From: Desulfoscipio geothermicus
GTDB lineage: Bacteria > Bacillota > Desulfotomaculia > Desulfotomaculales > Desulfallaceae
Reading direction: 5' to 3'
NCBI GenBank assembly: GCA_016841205.1
Contig: JAENZP010000002.1
Span: 124,001 to 188,000 of the forward strand
DNA: 64,000 bases
In this document: positions 41,868 through 53,600 of the stretch, one piece after another
How the letters are laid out: each line of letters opens with the position of its first letter
Position numbering within the stretch: position 1 is the stretch's first letter
The notes under the pieces: generated by a model
Told to the model about the DNA's origin: nothing
Database searches by the model: none
What the model saw: only the letters and a program-made list of their open reading frames with translations
Made by a program: the position numbers and the translations under genes

Positions 41868-41998
41868 ATAAAAAGACCTTTAACATGACGTATCTTGCAT
41901 CATGTTAAAGGTCTCGCTTTCCGTTCGGAGTATAAAACCAGGCATTTCAAATGCCGATTGTTGATTTTATAACTTATAGCTACTCCCCTTTAAGTGCA
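41868..41998 (-). promoter_or_regulatory. yybP-ykoY (Mn2+) riboswitch candidate with overlapping terminator
   Basis: Minus strand: ACTTAAAGGGGAGTAGC ... CGGAAAGCGAGACCTTTAAC, then AGACCTTTAACATGA-tgcaagatacg-TCATGTTAAAGGTCT-TTTT terminator. Confidence 0.8.
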
Positions 41999-42116
41999 AT
42001 TAATATACCATGGCGGGTAGCATTTGTCAATATCATTGTTCCAGTGGTTACGATGTTTTATAAGTTTACTTACTTATAGCATTTGATACTTTTTACTATA
42101 GTAAACACTAAAATTT

Positions 42117-42218
42117 ACCACCCAGGGCATTAACACTGCTTCGCTGGGAAAACCGGCAAAGGCATTTTGTACCCTGGTGGGCACAATAGCTTTAATATTG
42201 TGCTCTTTGCATTTTTTA
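42117..42218 (+). promoter_or_regulatory. Structured leader (long imperfect stem) plus terminator upstream of the kinase/ATPase gene
   Basis: CCA(C)CCAGGG ... CCCTGGTGG stem enclosing ~40 nt; then GCACAATA-gctttaa-TATTGTGC plus T-rich tail. Confidence 0.45.
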
Positions 42219-42345
42219 TTATAAACTTTTAAGAATACACAGTTACAACTGCATAAATAATAAGGCTAAATAACATTTAAAGTATAGTTATTGAGATAGC
42301 TATTACAATCTTATATTATATAGTGATTCATTTGGAGGAAATTTC

Positions 42346-42900
42346 GTGAGAATAGGACTTTGCGGTGCCCAAGGTACAGGGAAAACAACTTTGTCAAAAG
42401 CTTTGGCAAAAGAACTGGGGCTACCGCTTATTGAAGAGCAGGCTCGGGTGGCGGCAAAGCATTTAGGTATAACTAGGCCTTCACGTGATATTAAAAACAG
42501 GCCGGAATTAGGTTTAGCGTTTGAGGTTCTAATTCTTATTCTTCAATTGCAGTATGAGGATCGGTATAGACAGGGGTTTGTGAGTGACCGGACTGTTATA
42601 GATATCGCGGTTTACTGGAGTAAGTGGCTTGCCCACACAACGCCTGCAGCCATAAATCGGTTTATCTATGAGTTATGTAAGTGCCGGGCTAAAAAATACG
42701 ACATGTTGCTATATGTGTCTCCGGGAATTCCCTTGGAGGATGACGAGTTTCGAAGTACAAATCCAGAATACCAGACAGAATTGGACTTTTGGGTACGTGC
42801 TATGCTGAAAGTATGTAAGCCGCCGGTAATATTCAAAGTAACAGGAACATTGGAAGAACGGATGAATCAGATCCTTACGCTGTTAAAAAGATCCCACTAA
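42346..42900 (+). CDS. AAA-type ATPase / nucleotide kinase-like protein
   Basis: MRIGLCGAQGTGKTTLSKALAKELGLPLIEEQAR P-loop; GGAGG RBS; GTG start. Confidence 0.75.
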   Translation: MRIGLCGAQGTGKTTLSKALAKELGLPLIEEQARVAAKHLGITRPSRDIKNRPELGLAFEVLILILQLQYEDRYRQGFVSDRTVIDIAVYWSKWLAHTTPAAINRFIYELCKCRAKKYDMLLYVSPGIPLEDDEFRSTNPEYQTELDFWVRAMLKVCKPPVIFKVTGTLEERMNQILTLLKRSH

Positions 42901-43049
42901 AGCAAAGGCTAGAAATTTAGAATTGCTAATGAATATAACTTTTGGAGAATAACGGCTCAGTTTGGGGAAGTACTGCGGTACGAGAGTTAATTTTACAAAA
43001 TCAATTTTAGTGGAATTAGAAAGCATGAGAAGGCAAGTTGCTCAAAGGC

Positions 43050-43165
43050 TTCAGAATATCCTACAGACAATGCACTGAAAAAATTATTTACCTGGCCACC
43101 GTTGAAGCAGCAAAAAAGTGGATTATGCCGGTTAAGGATTGGAAAATTTGCAGCGAACAACGCCG
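43050..43165 (+). pseudogene. IS256-family-like transposase C-terminal remnant (frameshifted)
   Basis: EYPTDNALKKLFT, then in another frame LATVEAAKKWIMPVKDWKICSEQ. Confidence 0.6.
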
Positions 43166-43345
43166 TGGAGCAGCTGCAGTCGCTAAATGTCCAGGTTCGC
43201 GAATATGAGTCCTTGCTGGAGACCAACTTATCTGAGGTTCGATTTACCCTTGATATTCTACGCAAGCAGGTGCGGGCGATGTTGAATAGGGTCCATGTGG
43301 ATGGCCAGTGGAATTTTAATGTAGCAGCTACGGCGTAAATGTAAT

Positions 43346-43382
43346 AAAACCGGCCTTGGCGTGATAGTCGAGGCCGGGTTAT
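43346..43382 (+). terminator. Terminator-like hairpin
   Basis: AACCGGCCT ... AGGCCGGGTT. Confidence 0.5.
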
Positions 43383-43707
43383 TATCTTGACTTTTTTTAC
43401 TTAGTGAATTATTAACAGTTGCTGTGGTGCTAGTTAAAGTATTTTTAATTTTATTTTTTGCATAACGCACTTATCTAAAGTATTAATCAGGTATTCAAAC
43501 AAATCAATTTTACGTGCATTTGATCATTTATTATAAAGCATTATTTTTATCTGTTCTTTAAAATAAGTAGCCCAAGCCCTACTAATACCGTTAGCTGTTT
43601 TAGGTATTTCTTTCATTTTAATTGTTTAAGCTAATTTATCTAGATTTTGCTGTTTTTTAAAAAATTTAAGAAACTAATTGATTTTATCTGCCATAATTAA
43701 TACCACC

Positions 43708-44154
43708 TTAATGCTTTAAGGACTTCAGTTTTTTCCATAAATTTGATCCGACCATCTGATCTGCCACACTTAATATAGACTGGATAGCTTCCAATACATC
43801 TCTCTCACCGGCCCAATTTTTTTTCACCACTTCTGGGTCTGTATTCTTAATAATCGAGTTTAAAACATAAGCTGCTAAAGCTAAATCATCCACATATCCG
43901 ACAGGCCCAACCAATGCTTCTGGAATAATTTCTATAGGTGATATAAAGTAAGCAATAGCCCCCATTAATTTAGCTTTATCGGATACAAGCACATCCTTAT
44001 CAATAACTAATTTGCAAAGCAAATGAAAAAAATCAGGAGCAAGTAATATATACTCTGCCCATTTGTTTTGTGAACCATTTTTACTCTTTAACCAATTCTT
44101 AATCTTTTTTCTCATATTTTGATAAAAATCCTGTTGATGTGGTTCCATAATCAT
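43708..44154 (-). CDS. DUF1232 / YkvA family protein
   Basis: LMGAIAYFISPIEIIPEALVGPVGYVDDLALAAYVLNSII. Confidence 0.85.
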   Translation of the reverse strand: MIMEPHQQDFYQNMRKKIKNWLKSKNGSQNKWAEYILLAPDFFHLLCKLVIDKDVLVSDKAKLMGAIAYFISPIEIIPEALVGPVGYVDDLALAAYVLNSIIKNTDPEVVKKNWAGERDVLEAIQSILSVADQMVGSNLWKKLKSLKH

Positions 44155-44341
44155 CACCTTACGTGTAAAATGTATATATAATAATATTCTGTATCTAGTA
44201 GCAACTCCCTTCATACAAATTATTACATTACTTGACTAATATCTTAGACTAATACCTATCCCAATTGTACTCGGCAAATTATAAATATTTTATGGTAAAC
44301 ATACTTTACATGAATCCATAATTACTCTGAGCCATCCAAAG

Positions 44342-44587
44342 TCATTTATTAATGCAAGAAACGTAACAGCTAAGAACCCCACCAATCACGGCGGGGTTCT
44401 TTTTAGAAAGATCTTTAAAACCACCCAGAACCAGTTTTTGATCTTTATCACTTAAACCTTCCAATGTCTCCAGCTTAACGGCCACAAAACCATTTCCACC
44501 ATTTTCCTCTCGGTAAGCCGCCTTCATCACGGTTACATACAGGTCTACTTTCTTATTTGGAGGCGGGGAAAATCGTATTGAAACCAT
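44342..44587 (-). CDS. Hypothetical small protein
   Basis: 81-aa ORF MVSIRFSPPPNKKVDLYVTVMKAAYREENGGNGFVAVKLETLEGLSDKDQK; no clear family. Confidence 0.45.
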   Translation of the reverse strand: MVSIRFSPPPNKKVDLYVTVMKAAYREENGGNGFVAVKLETLEGLSDKDQKLVLGGFKDLSKKNPAVIGGVLSCYVSCINK

Positions 44588-44697
44588 AATCGATAAAAAA
44601 TCATTGTATAAATATTGTCAAGTTAGGTGCGATGGCGGTTTCCTGAGGTGAAACATTAATCTTGATAAATATTTTTCTTATTATAGTACTAACCCTC

Positions 44698-47600
44698 CTA
44701 TATGAACTCAAGCTTTATCATCATCCTTATAATCATAACAACAGCTTCAGCTCTGGTGATTTTTCCACTGGGTCTGAGTGTTCCATCCACATATCCTTCG
44801 ATTATTGAATGTTTAACCATTAATGCTATTGATGGCCTTGCCCATAAGCCAATGTCATTATAATCCCCAAACCGGGAAAGATATTGCTGAATATCTGCAC
44901 TGTCAATACTCATATCAACACCTGCAAATTCCAATGCATTTTTTATAATTACTGCCGTTTCCTGCCTGCTTACGTATGCATTAGGCTTGAAAGACCCATC
45001 ATTGTAGCCTCTGATAATGCCGACATTAATAGCAGCACCTATATTTCCTGCATACCAGTCATCAGTTGATACATCATTGAACAAAGCTTTTTCAGGCATC
45101 TCTGCAAGACCAAGGGCTCTTACTGTAACAGAAACTAACTCGGCTCTTGTAATATAATCATCGGGGGCAAAGGTATTGCGGGGAGTGCCGTTTACAATCA
45201 ACTTGGATGCCAATATATTAATGTTTTCCTCAGCCCAATGGTCTGCTGTATCAATAAAAGTCTTCCTGTTTTCAATAACAGTATAGGTACTGTTTGTATT
45301 TCTCATTATCACTGCAGAAGTTTGTCCGTTTGATTGTTTAAACCTGGTGGGAACAGGAGTAAATGATCCGTTTCCGGTCACCTCAACTCCAACGGCAAAA
45401 TTTGGATTTACAGGCCCCGGCAACTTTATAGTCCTTTCCACATAGCTTCCGAAACGTGTTACTTCGTAGGTTTTGTCTCCTGCCATAATTTCGATCTTGA
45501 ATTTTACAGGTGTTCCTACTATTTTAAGTCCGGCTGAATTTGCATATTTAAGCGCCTCTTTTATTTCCTCCTCGTCAGCTTGGGCTATAGTAACATTCAG
45601 TTTGGCATCCTTTGCTTCTATGCCTGTTTTCTCCATAATAGCTTCAATATTCAATTCAGATGCCGGTAGTGTATAGGACGCATATGGACTTTGTATTCCC
45701 AATGAAATTCCCCTGTCAGCCATCTTATTCATAAGCTTTCCACTCATTTCAACATTGAGTTTTTCCGATTGCATTACCTGTACTGCAATAATGCTGCCCG
45801 CTTCACTATTATTAACAGCATCCAGTGCCCGGTCTTCATCAATTACCACATTCGTAATCAGCCCTTTATCTTTATCAAGAACAGTACTTACGGAGGCTGG
45901 TATGGACACGATTTTTCCATTGGAAGACTCGACGGTAACAGAATTTGTATCCTGTGTATCTTCGTCTTTGTCTTCATCTTCGTAACTGGAACCAGAAGTG
46001 TTTGATGCAGTGGTTACTGTAGTATTTGGCCCGTCGGGAGTCCAGTTACCTGCCCCATCCCCTGCTCTTACCATAAAAGTATACTGCGTACCTGGAGAAA
46101 GCCCCACAATATTTGTGGTCAATACATCTCCCAGTGTCACATACAGCTTGCCATTCATATATATCCTGTAACCTGTTATATTTACATCATCTTCTGCCGG
46201 TGCCCATGTCAGGGCAAGACTGCTACTTGTAATATTAGCTGCTGTAAGCACATCGTCCTGGGACCATGTCGGAGCTTCGAAGTCATCGGTAGGCGGCGGC
46301 AATTCACCAGGCAGTACAGTAGCAAAAACACCTGCACGAGTGGCAGCATAAAATGTACCGGAACTTGGCGCACCGGCTGGTGCAATATCTATAGTTTCAA
46401 AAGACAGTACTGTTGTTCCCTCTTTCAAACCTGCTTTTATCCTGTGCCAGTGGACATCTTCAGGTTCCGTTGAAAGAAAACCACTTGTCGTAATTACAGT
46501 TCCGGCAGTTGCCGGACTGAAGACCGGGGTACCCGATATACCAAAATCACTTCCGGTCTCCGTCCATGTAACTCCTCCGTCCCTACTGTCAAAAACGTAC
46601 GTATCGGACGGAGTAATACCATATATTTTAACGTTTCCGACTACTATCACATGCTCATCATCATGAGGGTCCACAACCACACAGCCCGGTATGAAGGTAT
46701 AATCCGGCAAGTTCGCAGCAATATTTGTTTGGATACTGCTCCAATCCAGTCCCCCATTGCTGCTTTTGAAAAGCTCAATAGCCTCATCCCCCCGGCGGAT
46801 TGCATACACCACAGGCGAGTTGGAGGCTGCAGCTATATAATTAATCAGATCATTCCCATCGGAAATAGCAGCCTTTCTCCAATTGGCTCCTCCGTCATCA
46901 CTTCGATACAGTCCATCCGTATTGATACCGCCCATCCTGACACTTGCGTAAAGTGTCCTTGCTTCTCCGACTCTCTCCCCGAAAACAAGCGTATCATCCC
47001 ATATCGAAAAATAAGGCTGGTTCGGTGTAGCTCCCACATTAGTTGTTGGAAGCCCGTTATTTGCAGGATTCCAGGTTATTCCTCCATCAACGGTTTTATA
47101 AACCCCTCCATATCCGTACTCACCTTCAATAAAACGCATCACACCCACATATACCGTCAATGGATCATCCTGATCCACCGCAAGGCTTTTGATTGTACTT
47201 TGGGGCAGTGCATTCTCACCGCTTCCCGATGCAGCAACCCATGTAACTCCGCCATTACCGCTCCAGAGCACGCCTGTTTCAGTAGCGGCATACAACCGGC
47301 TCCCGTCTGAAGCCCATTTAAGTTTCTTTATTCTCAGGTTATCCAAGGTATGATCGGATACCTTGTGCCATTCATAACGGGTAAAAGCAACCTCACTTGT
47401 CAAAGCTTGCGTACCATCTGTATTAGCAACCTTGATTGTCACATCTGAGAGTAAATCGTTTTCTTCAGGAGGCAGGTATTTTGCCTTGTAATCATCAGCC
47501 TGTACGATCGTGCCAATATCCTCGTTACCACCGGGGATATCATTTACATACCACTGTATGTCGGTTTCAATGAGACCTGTCTGCTCAGCAAAATACATAA

Positions 47601-50600
47601 TCTCATACCTGTCACCCATATTGACTATCCTTTTCGGATCAGGATAAAGCTTAAGAGCAGGAGCAACTGCATTGTCGGCTCCTCCTAAAAGTGTGCCTGT
47701 TACATAACCATCGGCGCCGGCTTTTGGTGATATTTTAACAGCCAGGTCATACCGGCTGTCCCCGTTCAGTTCGGTAACCTTAACCTCATGAATATATCTG
47801 CCGCTCTGCCATATGTCTCCTGAGTAATTGAAACCACCGTTTCCGTCACCATTCCACAGCTCAATACTGTAATTGTTCCCTTCCGGCTGCGCTGCAACGG
47901 TAGTAATAAGTAAATCAAGACAGCCGTCATCATCAGCATGTATAAACGTCTTTGGATCACCTGTAATCCCCAGGGCTTCTGGTTCCCCGAACGTACCGTC
48001 GTCAAGCCCTTTAAGCAGATACAATTCCGGACCGGCATATCTGGAAACAATCATATCGCCGACTCCGTCCGATGTTACATCTCCAAACAGGAGCATTCCA
48101 GTTGAATAATATGTATCACCCCACGGCTTAAACAGTGGCTGTCCTTCGAATCCTCCATACCCATCATTTAAAAATACTTTTATGCCTGATCCGGTAACAG
48201 CCGGCCAGCCTGATTCCCTGTTAAAAACAACCAGGTCAATATATCCGTCACTGTTCTGGTCACCTGCATACAAGCAGGCTGATCTTCCTTCCTTTGAATA
48301 ACTTCCCCCTCCGGTAAATCTGCCTGCGCCATCGTTCAGCCTGACTACTATGGGTGAATCCAGGCCTGTCTGGATTATATCCATATCTTCGTCATTATCC
48401 ACATCTTCAAATAGAAGGACAGGTGAAGGAACACCTCCTGTGGCCGGAGTGGCAATTCCATCCCTGTTGCTCCACAGGCGAGTGAACCTGCCGGTTCCGT
48501 CTCCCTCATAAACACGAATTTCGTCAAATCCGTCGTCATTATCATTATCCCTCATGACTACCATATCGGGATATTCATCCCCGGTTAGTTCTTCAATCCA
48601 TGATTTTTCCGGATATGACACATCCGAAGAAAGCATGTATTTTTCCAGCTGCATTGACAGTTCAAATGTCCCGTCTCCCTGGCCTGTATAATATGACAGT
48701 CCGTCCACACTTCTGTGATCACCACTGATCCACAGATCAGTAATACCATCGCCTCCAATATCCTCAAGCTTATATGTACCATGACTCGTATTTACCCCAC
48801 TGGGTACAGGAAGGCTCATTCCCTCAACAAAAACACTGTCAGATGCTTCCGGGCAAACCTCGACAAGGGCCATAACCCTCTCATGATCGCTAAGTGATTC
48901 GGCATATATGCAGACCTTGCCGGAAGGCGGCACCCGGTCGGGTGCTGTATATAACCCATTGGCGTCTATACTGCCAACATCCACTCCCGGAACCTGCCGA
49001 ACAGACCACTCCACTGCTTTTGAAGCTGTAAACTGCAGCGTATCCCCGGAGTGTACAACGTTCTCAGACTGTGAGATTGTTAATGAAGATGCAGCTCCAT
49101 CCAAAGGCTCACTCGCAAAAACACCTACACAAGTGGCAGCATAAAATGTACCGGAACTTGGCGCACCGGCTGGTGCAATATCTATAGTTTCAAAAGACAG
49201 TACTGTTGTTCCCTCTTTCAAACCTGCTTTTATCCTGTGCCAGTGGACATCTTCAGGTTCCGTTGAAAGAAAACCACTTGTCGTAATTACAGTTCCGGCA
49301 GTTGCCGGACTGAAGACCGGGGTACCCGATATACCAAAATCACTTCCGGTCTCCGTCCATGTAACTCCTCCGTCCCTACTGTCAAAAACGTACGTATCGG
49401 ACGGAGTAATACCATATATTTTAACGTTTCCGACTACTATCACATGCTCATCATCATGAGGGTCCACAACCACACAGCCCGGTATGAAGGTATAATCCGG
49501 CAAGTTCGCAGCAATATTTGTTTGGATACTGCTCCAATCCAGTCCCCCATTGCTGCTTTTGAAAAGCTCAATAGCCTCATCCCCCCGGCGGATTGCATAC
49601 ACCACAGGCGAGTTGGAGGCTGCAGCTATATAATTAATCAGATCATTCCCATCGGAAATAGCAGCCTTTCTCCAATTGGCTCCTCCGTCATCACTTCGAT
49701 ACAGTCCATCCGTATTGATACCGCCCATCCTGACACTTGCGTAAAGTGTCCTTGCTTCTCCGACTCTCTCCCCGAAAACAAGCGTATCATCCCATATCGA
49801 AAAATAAGGCTGGTTCGGTGTAGCTCCCACATTAGTTGTTGGAAGCCCGTTATTTGCAGGATTCCAGGTTATTCCTCCATCAACGGTTTTATAAACCCCT
49901 CCATATCCGTACTCACCTTCAATAAAACGCATCACACCCACATATACCGTCAATGGATCATCCTGATCCACCGCAAGGCTTTTGATTGTACTTTGGGGCA
50001 GTGCATTCTCACCGCTTCCCGATGCAGCAACCCATGTAACTCCGCCATTACCGCTCCAGAGCACGCCTGTTTCAGTAGCGGCATACAACCGGCTCCCGTC
50101 TGAAGCCCATTTAAGTTTCTTTATTCTCAGGTTATCCAAGGTATGATCGGATACCTTGTGCCATTCATAACGGGTAAAAGCAACCTCACTTGTCAAAGCT
50201 TGCGTACCATCTGTATTAGCAACCTTGATTGTCACATCTGAGAGTAAATCGTTTTCTTCAGGAGGCAGGTATTTTGCCTTGTAATCATCAGCCTGTACGA
50301 TCGTGCCAATATCCTCGTTACCACCGGGGATATCATTTACATACCACTGTATGTCGGTTTCAATGAGACCTGTCTGCTCAGCAAAATACATAATCTCATA
50401 CCTGTCACCCATATTGACTATCCTTTTCGGATCAGGATAAAGCTTAAGAGCAGGAGCAACTGCATTGTCGGCTCCTCCTAAAAGTGTGCCTGTTACATAA
50501 CCATCGGCGCCGGCTTTTGGTGATATTTTAACAGCCAGGTCATACCGGCTGTCCCCGTTCAGTTCGGTAACCTTAACCTCATGAATATATCTGCCGCTCT

Positions 50601-53600
50601 GCCATATGTCTCCTGAGTAATTGAAACCACCGTTTCCGTCACCATTCCACAGCTCAATACTGTAATTGTTCCCTTCCGGCTGCGCTGCAACGGTAGTAAT
50701 AAGTAAATCAAGACAGCCGTCATCATCAGCATGTATAAACGTCTTTGGATCACCTGTAATCCCCAGGGCTTCTGGTTCCCCGAACGTACCGTCGTCAAGC
50801 CCTTTAAGCAGATACAATTCCGGACCGGCATATCTGGAAACAATCATATCGCCGACTCCGTCCGATGTTACATCTCCAAACAGGAGCATTCCAGTTGAAT
50901 AATATGTATCACCCCACGGCTTAAACAGTGGCTGTCCTTCGAATCCTCCATACCCATCATTTAAAAATACTTTTATGCCTGATCCGGTAACAGCCGGCCA
51001 GCCTGATTCCCTGTTAAAAACAACCAGGTCAATATATCCGTCACTGTTCTGGTCACCTGCATACAAGCAGGCTGATCTTCCTTCCTTTGAATAACTTCCC
51101 CCTCCGGTAAATCTGCCTGCGCCATCGTTCAGCCTGACTACTATGGGTGAATCCAGGCCTGTCTGGATTATATCCATATCTTCGTCATTATCCACATCTT
51201 CAAATAGAAGGACAGGTGAAGGAACACCTCCTGTGGCCGGAGTGGCAATTCCATCCCTGTTGCTCCACAGGCGAGTGAACCTGCCGGTTCCGTCTCCCTC
51301 ATAAACACGAATTTCGTCAAATCCGTCGTCATTATCATTATCCCTCATGACTACCATATCGGGATATTCATCCCCGGTTAGTTCTTCAATCCATGATTTT
51401 TCCGGATATGACACATCCGAAGAAAGCATGTATTTTTCCAGCTGCATTGACAGTTCAAATGTCCCGTCTCCCTGGCCTGTATAATATGACAGTCCGTCCA
51501 CACTTCTGTGATCACCACTGATCCACAGATCAGTAATACCATCGCCTCCAATATCCTCAAGCTTATATGTACCATGACTCGTATTTACCCCACTGGGTAC
51601 AGGAAGGCTCATTCCCTCAACAAAAACACTGTCAGATGCTTCCGGGCAAACCTCGACAAGGGCCATAACCCTCTCATGATCGCTAAGTGATTCGGCATAT
51701 ATGCAGACCTTGCCGGAAGGCGGCACCCGGTCGGGTGCTGTATATAACCCATTGGCGTCTATACTGCCAACATCCACTCCCGGAACCTGCCGAACAGACC
51801 ACTCCACTGCTTCCGAAGCTGTAAACTGCAGCGTATCCCCGGAGTGTATAACGTTCTCAGACTGTGAGATTGTTAATGGCAAAACAGTTGGATCGTAAAT
51901 ATGCAATGATGTTACAGCAGTAGAACTTCTGTTTGTTGCATCGGTTACCATAAGATTTACCTGGTAAAAGGGTACATTAGTACCGGGATCGGCAGATTGC
52001 AGAGTAATTCCGGCAGCACCGTATATTGATTGAAGCTGCTCCCAGGTTAAGCTGACTGTTGCTCCCGAAGCATCATTATACATCCCGTTATTGTTTATAT
52101 CCCATTTATAGCTTACTATGCTGTCGCCCTCCGCAGCATTAGGGTCGTAAGAAGCTGATCCGTCCAGCAGCAGTGAATCTCCCCAGTTTATTGCATAAGG
52201 TCCTCCTGCATCTGCGACAGGTGCAGACTGGCTGATCCCGGGTGTCGTAAAAATAACAGCAGGCCCGTCATCACTCTCGTTATCAAATTCATCAACCGCT
52301 TGTATCTGACAGCTGTATTCGGTACTTGAGCTCAATTCCGTCAATTCATATGTATTTGTTTCTCCGTCAACTGCGGTTATAAAAACTCCATTGACATATA
52401 TCCTGTATTTTTTTATCAGGCTTTCATCCATCGCGTCAGACCATGTAATAACCGCACCGGATGATGTGACAGGAAACGCATATACAATGCTGTCATCATT
52501 CCACTGGGGAGGTGAATTATCCTCTTCTCCTGATATGTTAAAATTACTGTATAAAAATATGTCGAATGCTCCATTGGTATCATTATCAATCAGGTCGCCT
52601 GCAACTGAATTAAATACAATATATCTGCCGTCATCGCTTATACAGGAACCACTGCTGTCTCCGTTTCCCGCAGCGCCGTCTTTATTTAAGCTAAGGCAAG
52701 TAGTTTCTCCTGTAAGGATATCGTGGAGGAAAACATCATCGCTGCTGTTGCTATCATTTTCACAGAAGTTATCTGCATTCGAAACAAAAGTAATATACCT
52801 TCCGTCATCGCTGATGTCGGGCAGGGTACAATTGCCGCTGCACTCTTCTCCATTGCTTGTCAAGCTAACTCTTTCAGTTATGCCGTTTTCGACATCATGT
52901 GCAAATATATCTGACTTTTCGTTATTATCATTTTCCACAAGATTGACTGCTAAAGATCTGAAAACAACATATTCCCCATCTGCAGTTATTCTGCCATAGC
53001 TGCTATCCCCTCCAACCGCTTGATCTCCATCTGAATCTACGCTTATCCTTGTTGTCTGTTCCGTTTGCCTGTCGTACAAAAAAATATCATCCAGATTGTT
53101 TGTATCACCGTCAACAATCGAACCGTCCCTGGAATTGTATACAACATATCTTCCGTCGCCGCTTACATCGGGAAGAAAGCATGCCTGGCCTGAATTTTTA
53201 CTCACAAGTTCAAGAGTTCCTGTTCCCATGTCTTTAATGTATATATCCGATATATTGTCGGTATCTTCCGATACAAAATTGGTAGAAGTAGAGCAAAATA
53301 CAACATATCTTCCGTCTGTACTTATTACTCCATTATTACTGCTCCCGTTACCCTGTATTCCGTCTGAAGTCATACTTGCCAGTTTGGTTTCACCTGTCTG
53401 TGCATCATATACAAATATATCATAATTACCGTTAACATCCCCGGATACAAGATTAAAGGCAGAAGATCCAAACGCTATATATCTTCCGTCCCCACTTATG
53501 CTTGGGGAGTCTGATATTCCAAAACTTGCCTCGGTACCGTCTGAAGATACACTTACCCTCATTATTTCCTTCTCATCTCTGTCATATAGAAAAACATCCC

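Noticed and set aside
44370-44405. Terminator-like hairpin AAGAACCCCACC...GGCGGGGTTCTT
   Set aside because: Lies within the 3' coding part of the 81-aa minus-strand ORF, so the call is ambiguous.
46651-50103. Two identical 219-aa plus-strand ORFs
   Set aside because: Antisense to the duplicated region of the giant surface protein; identical only because the DNA is duplicated.
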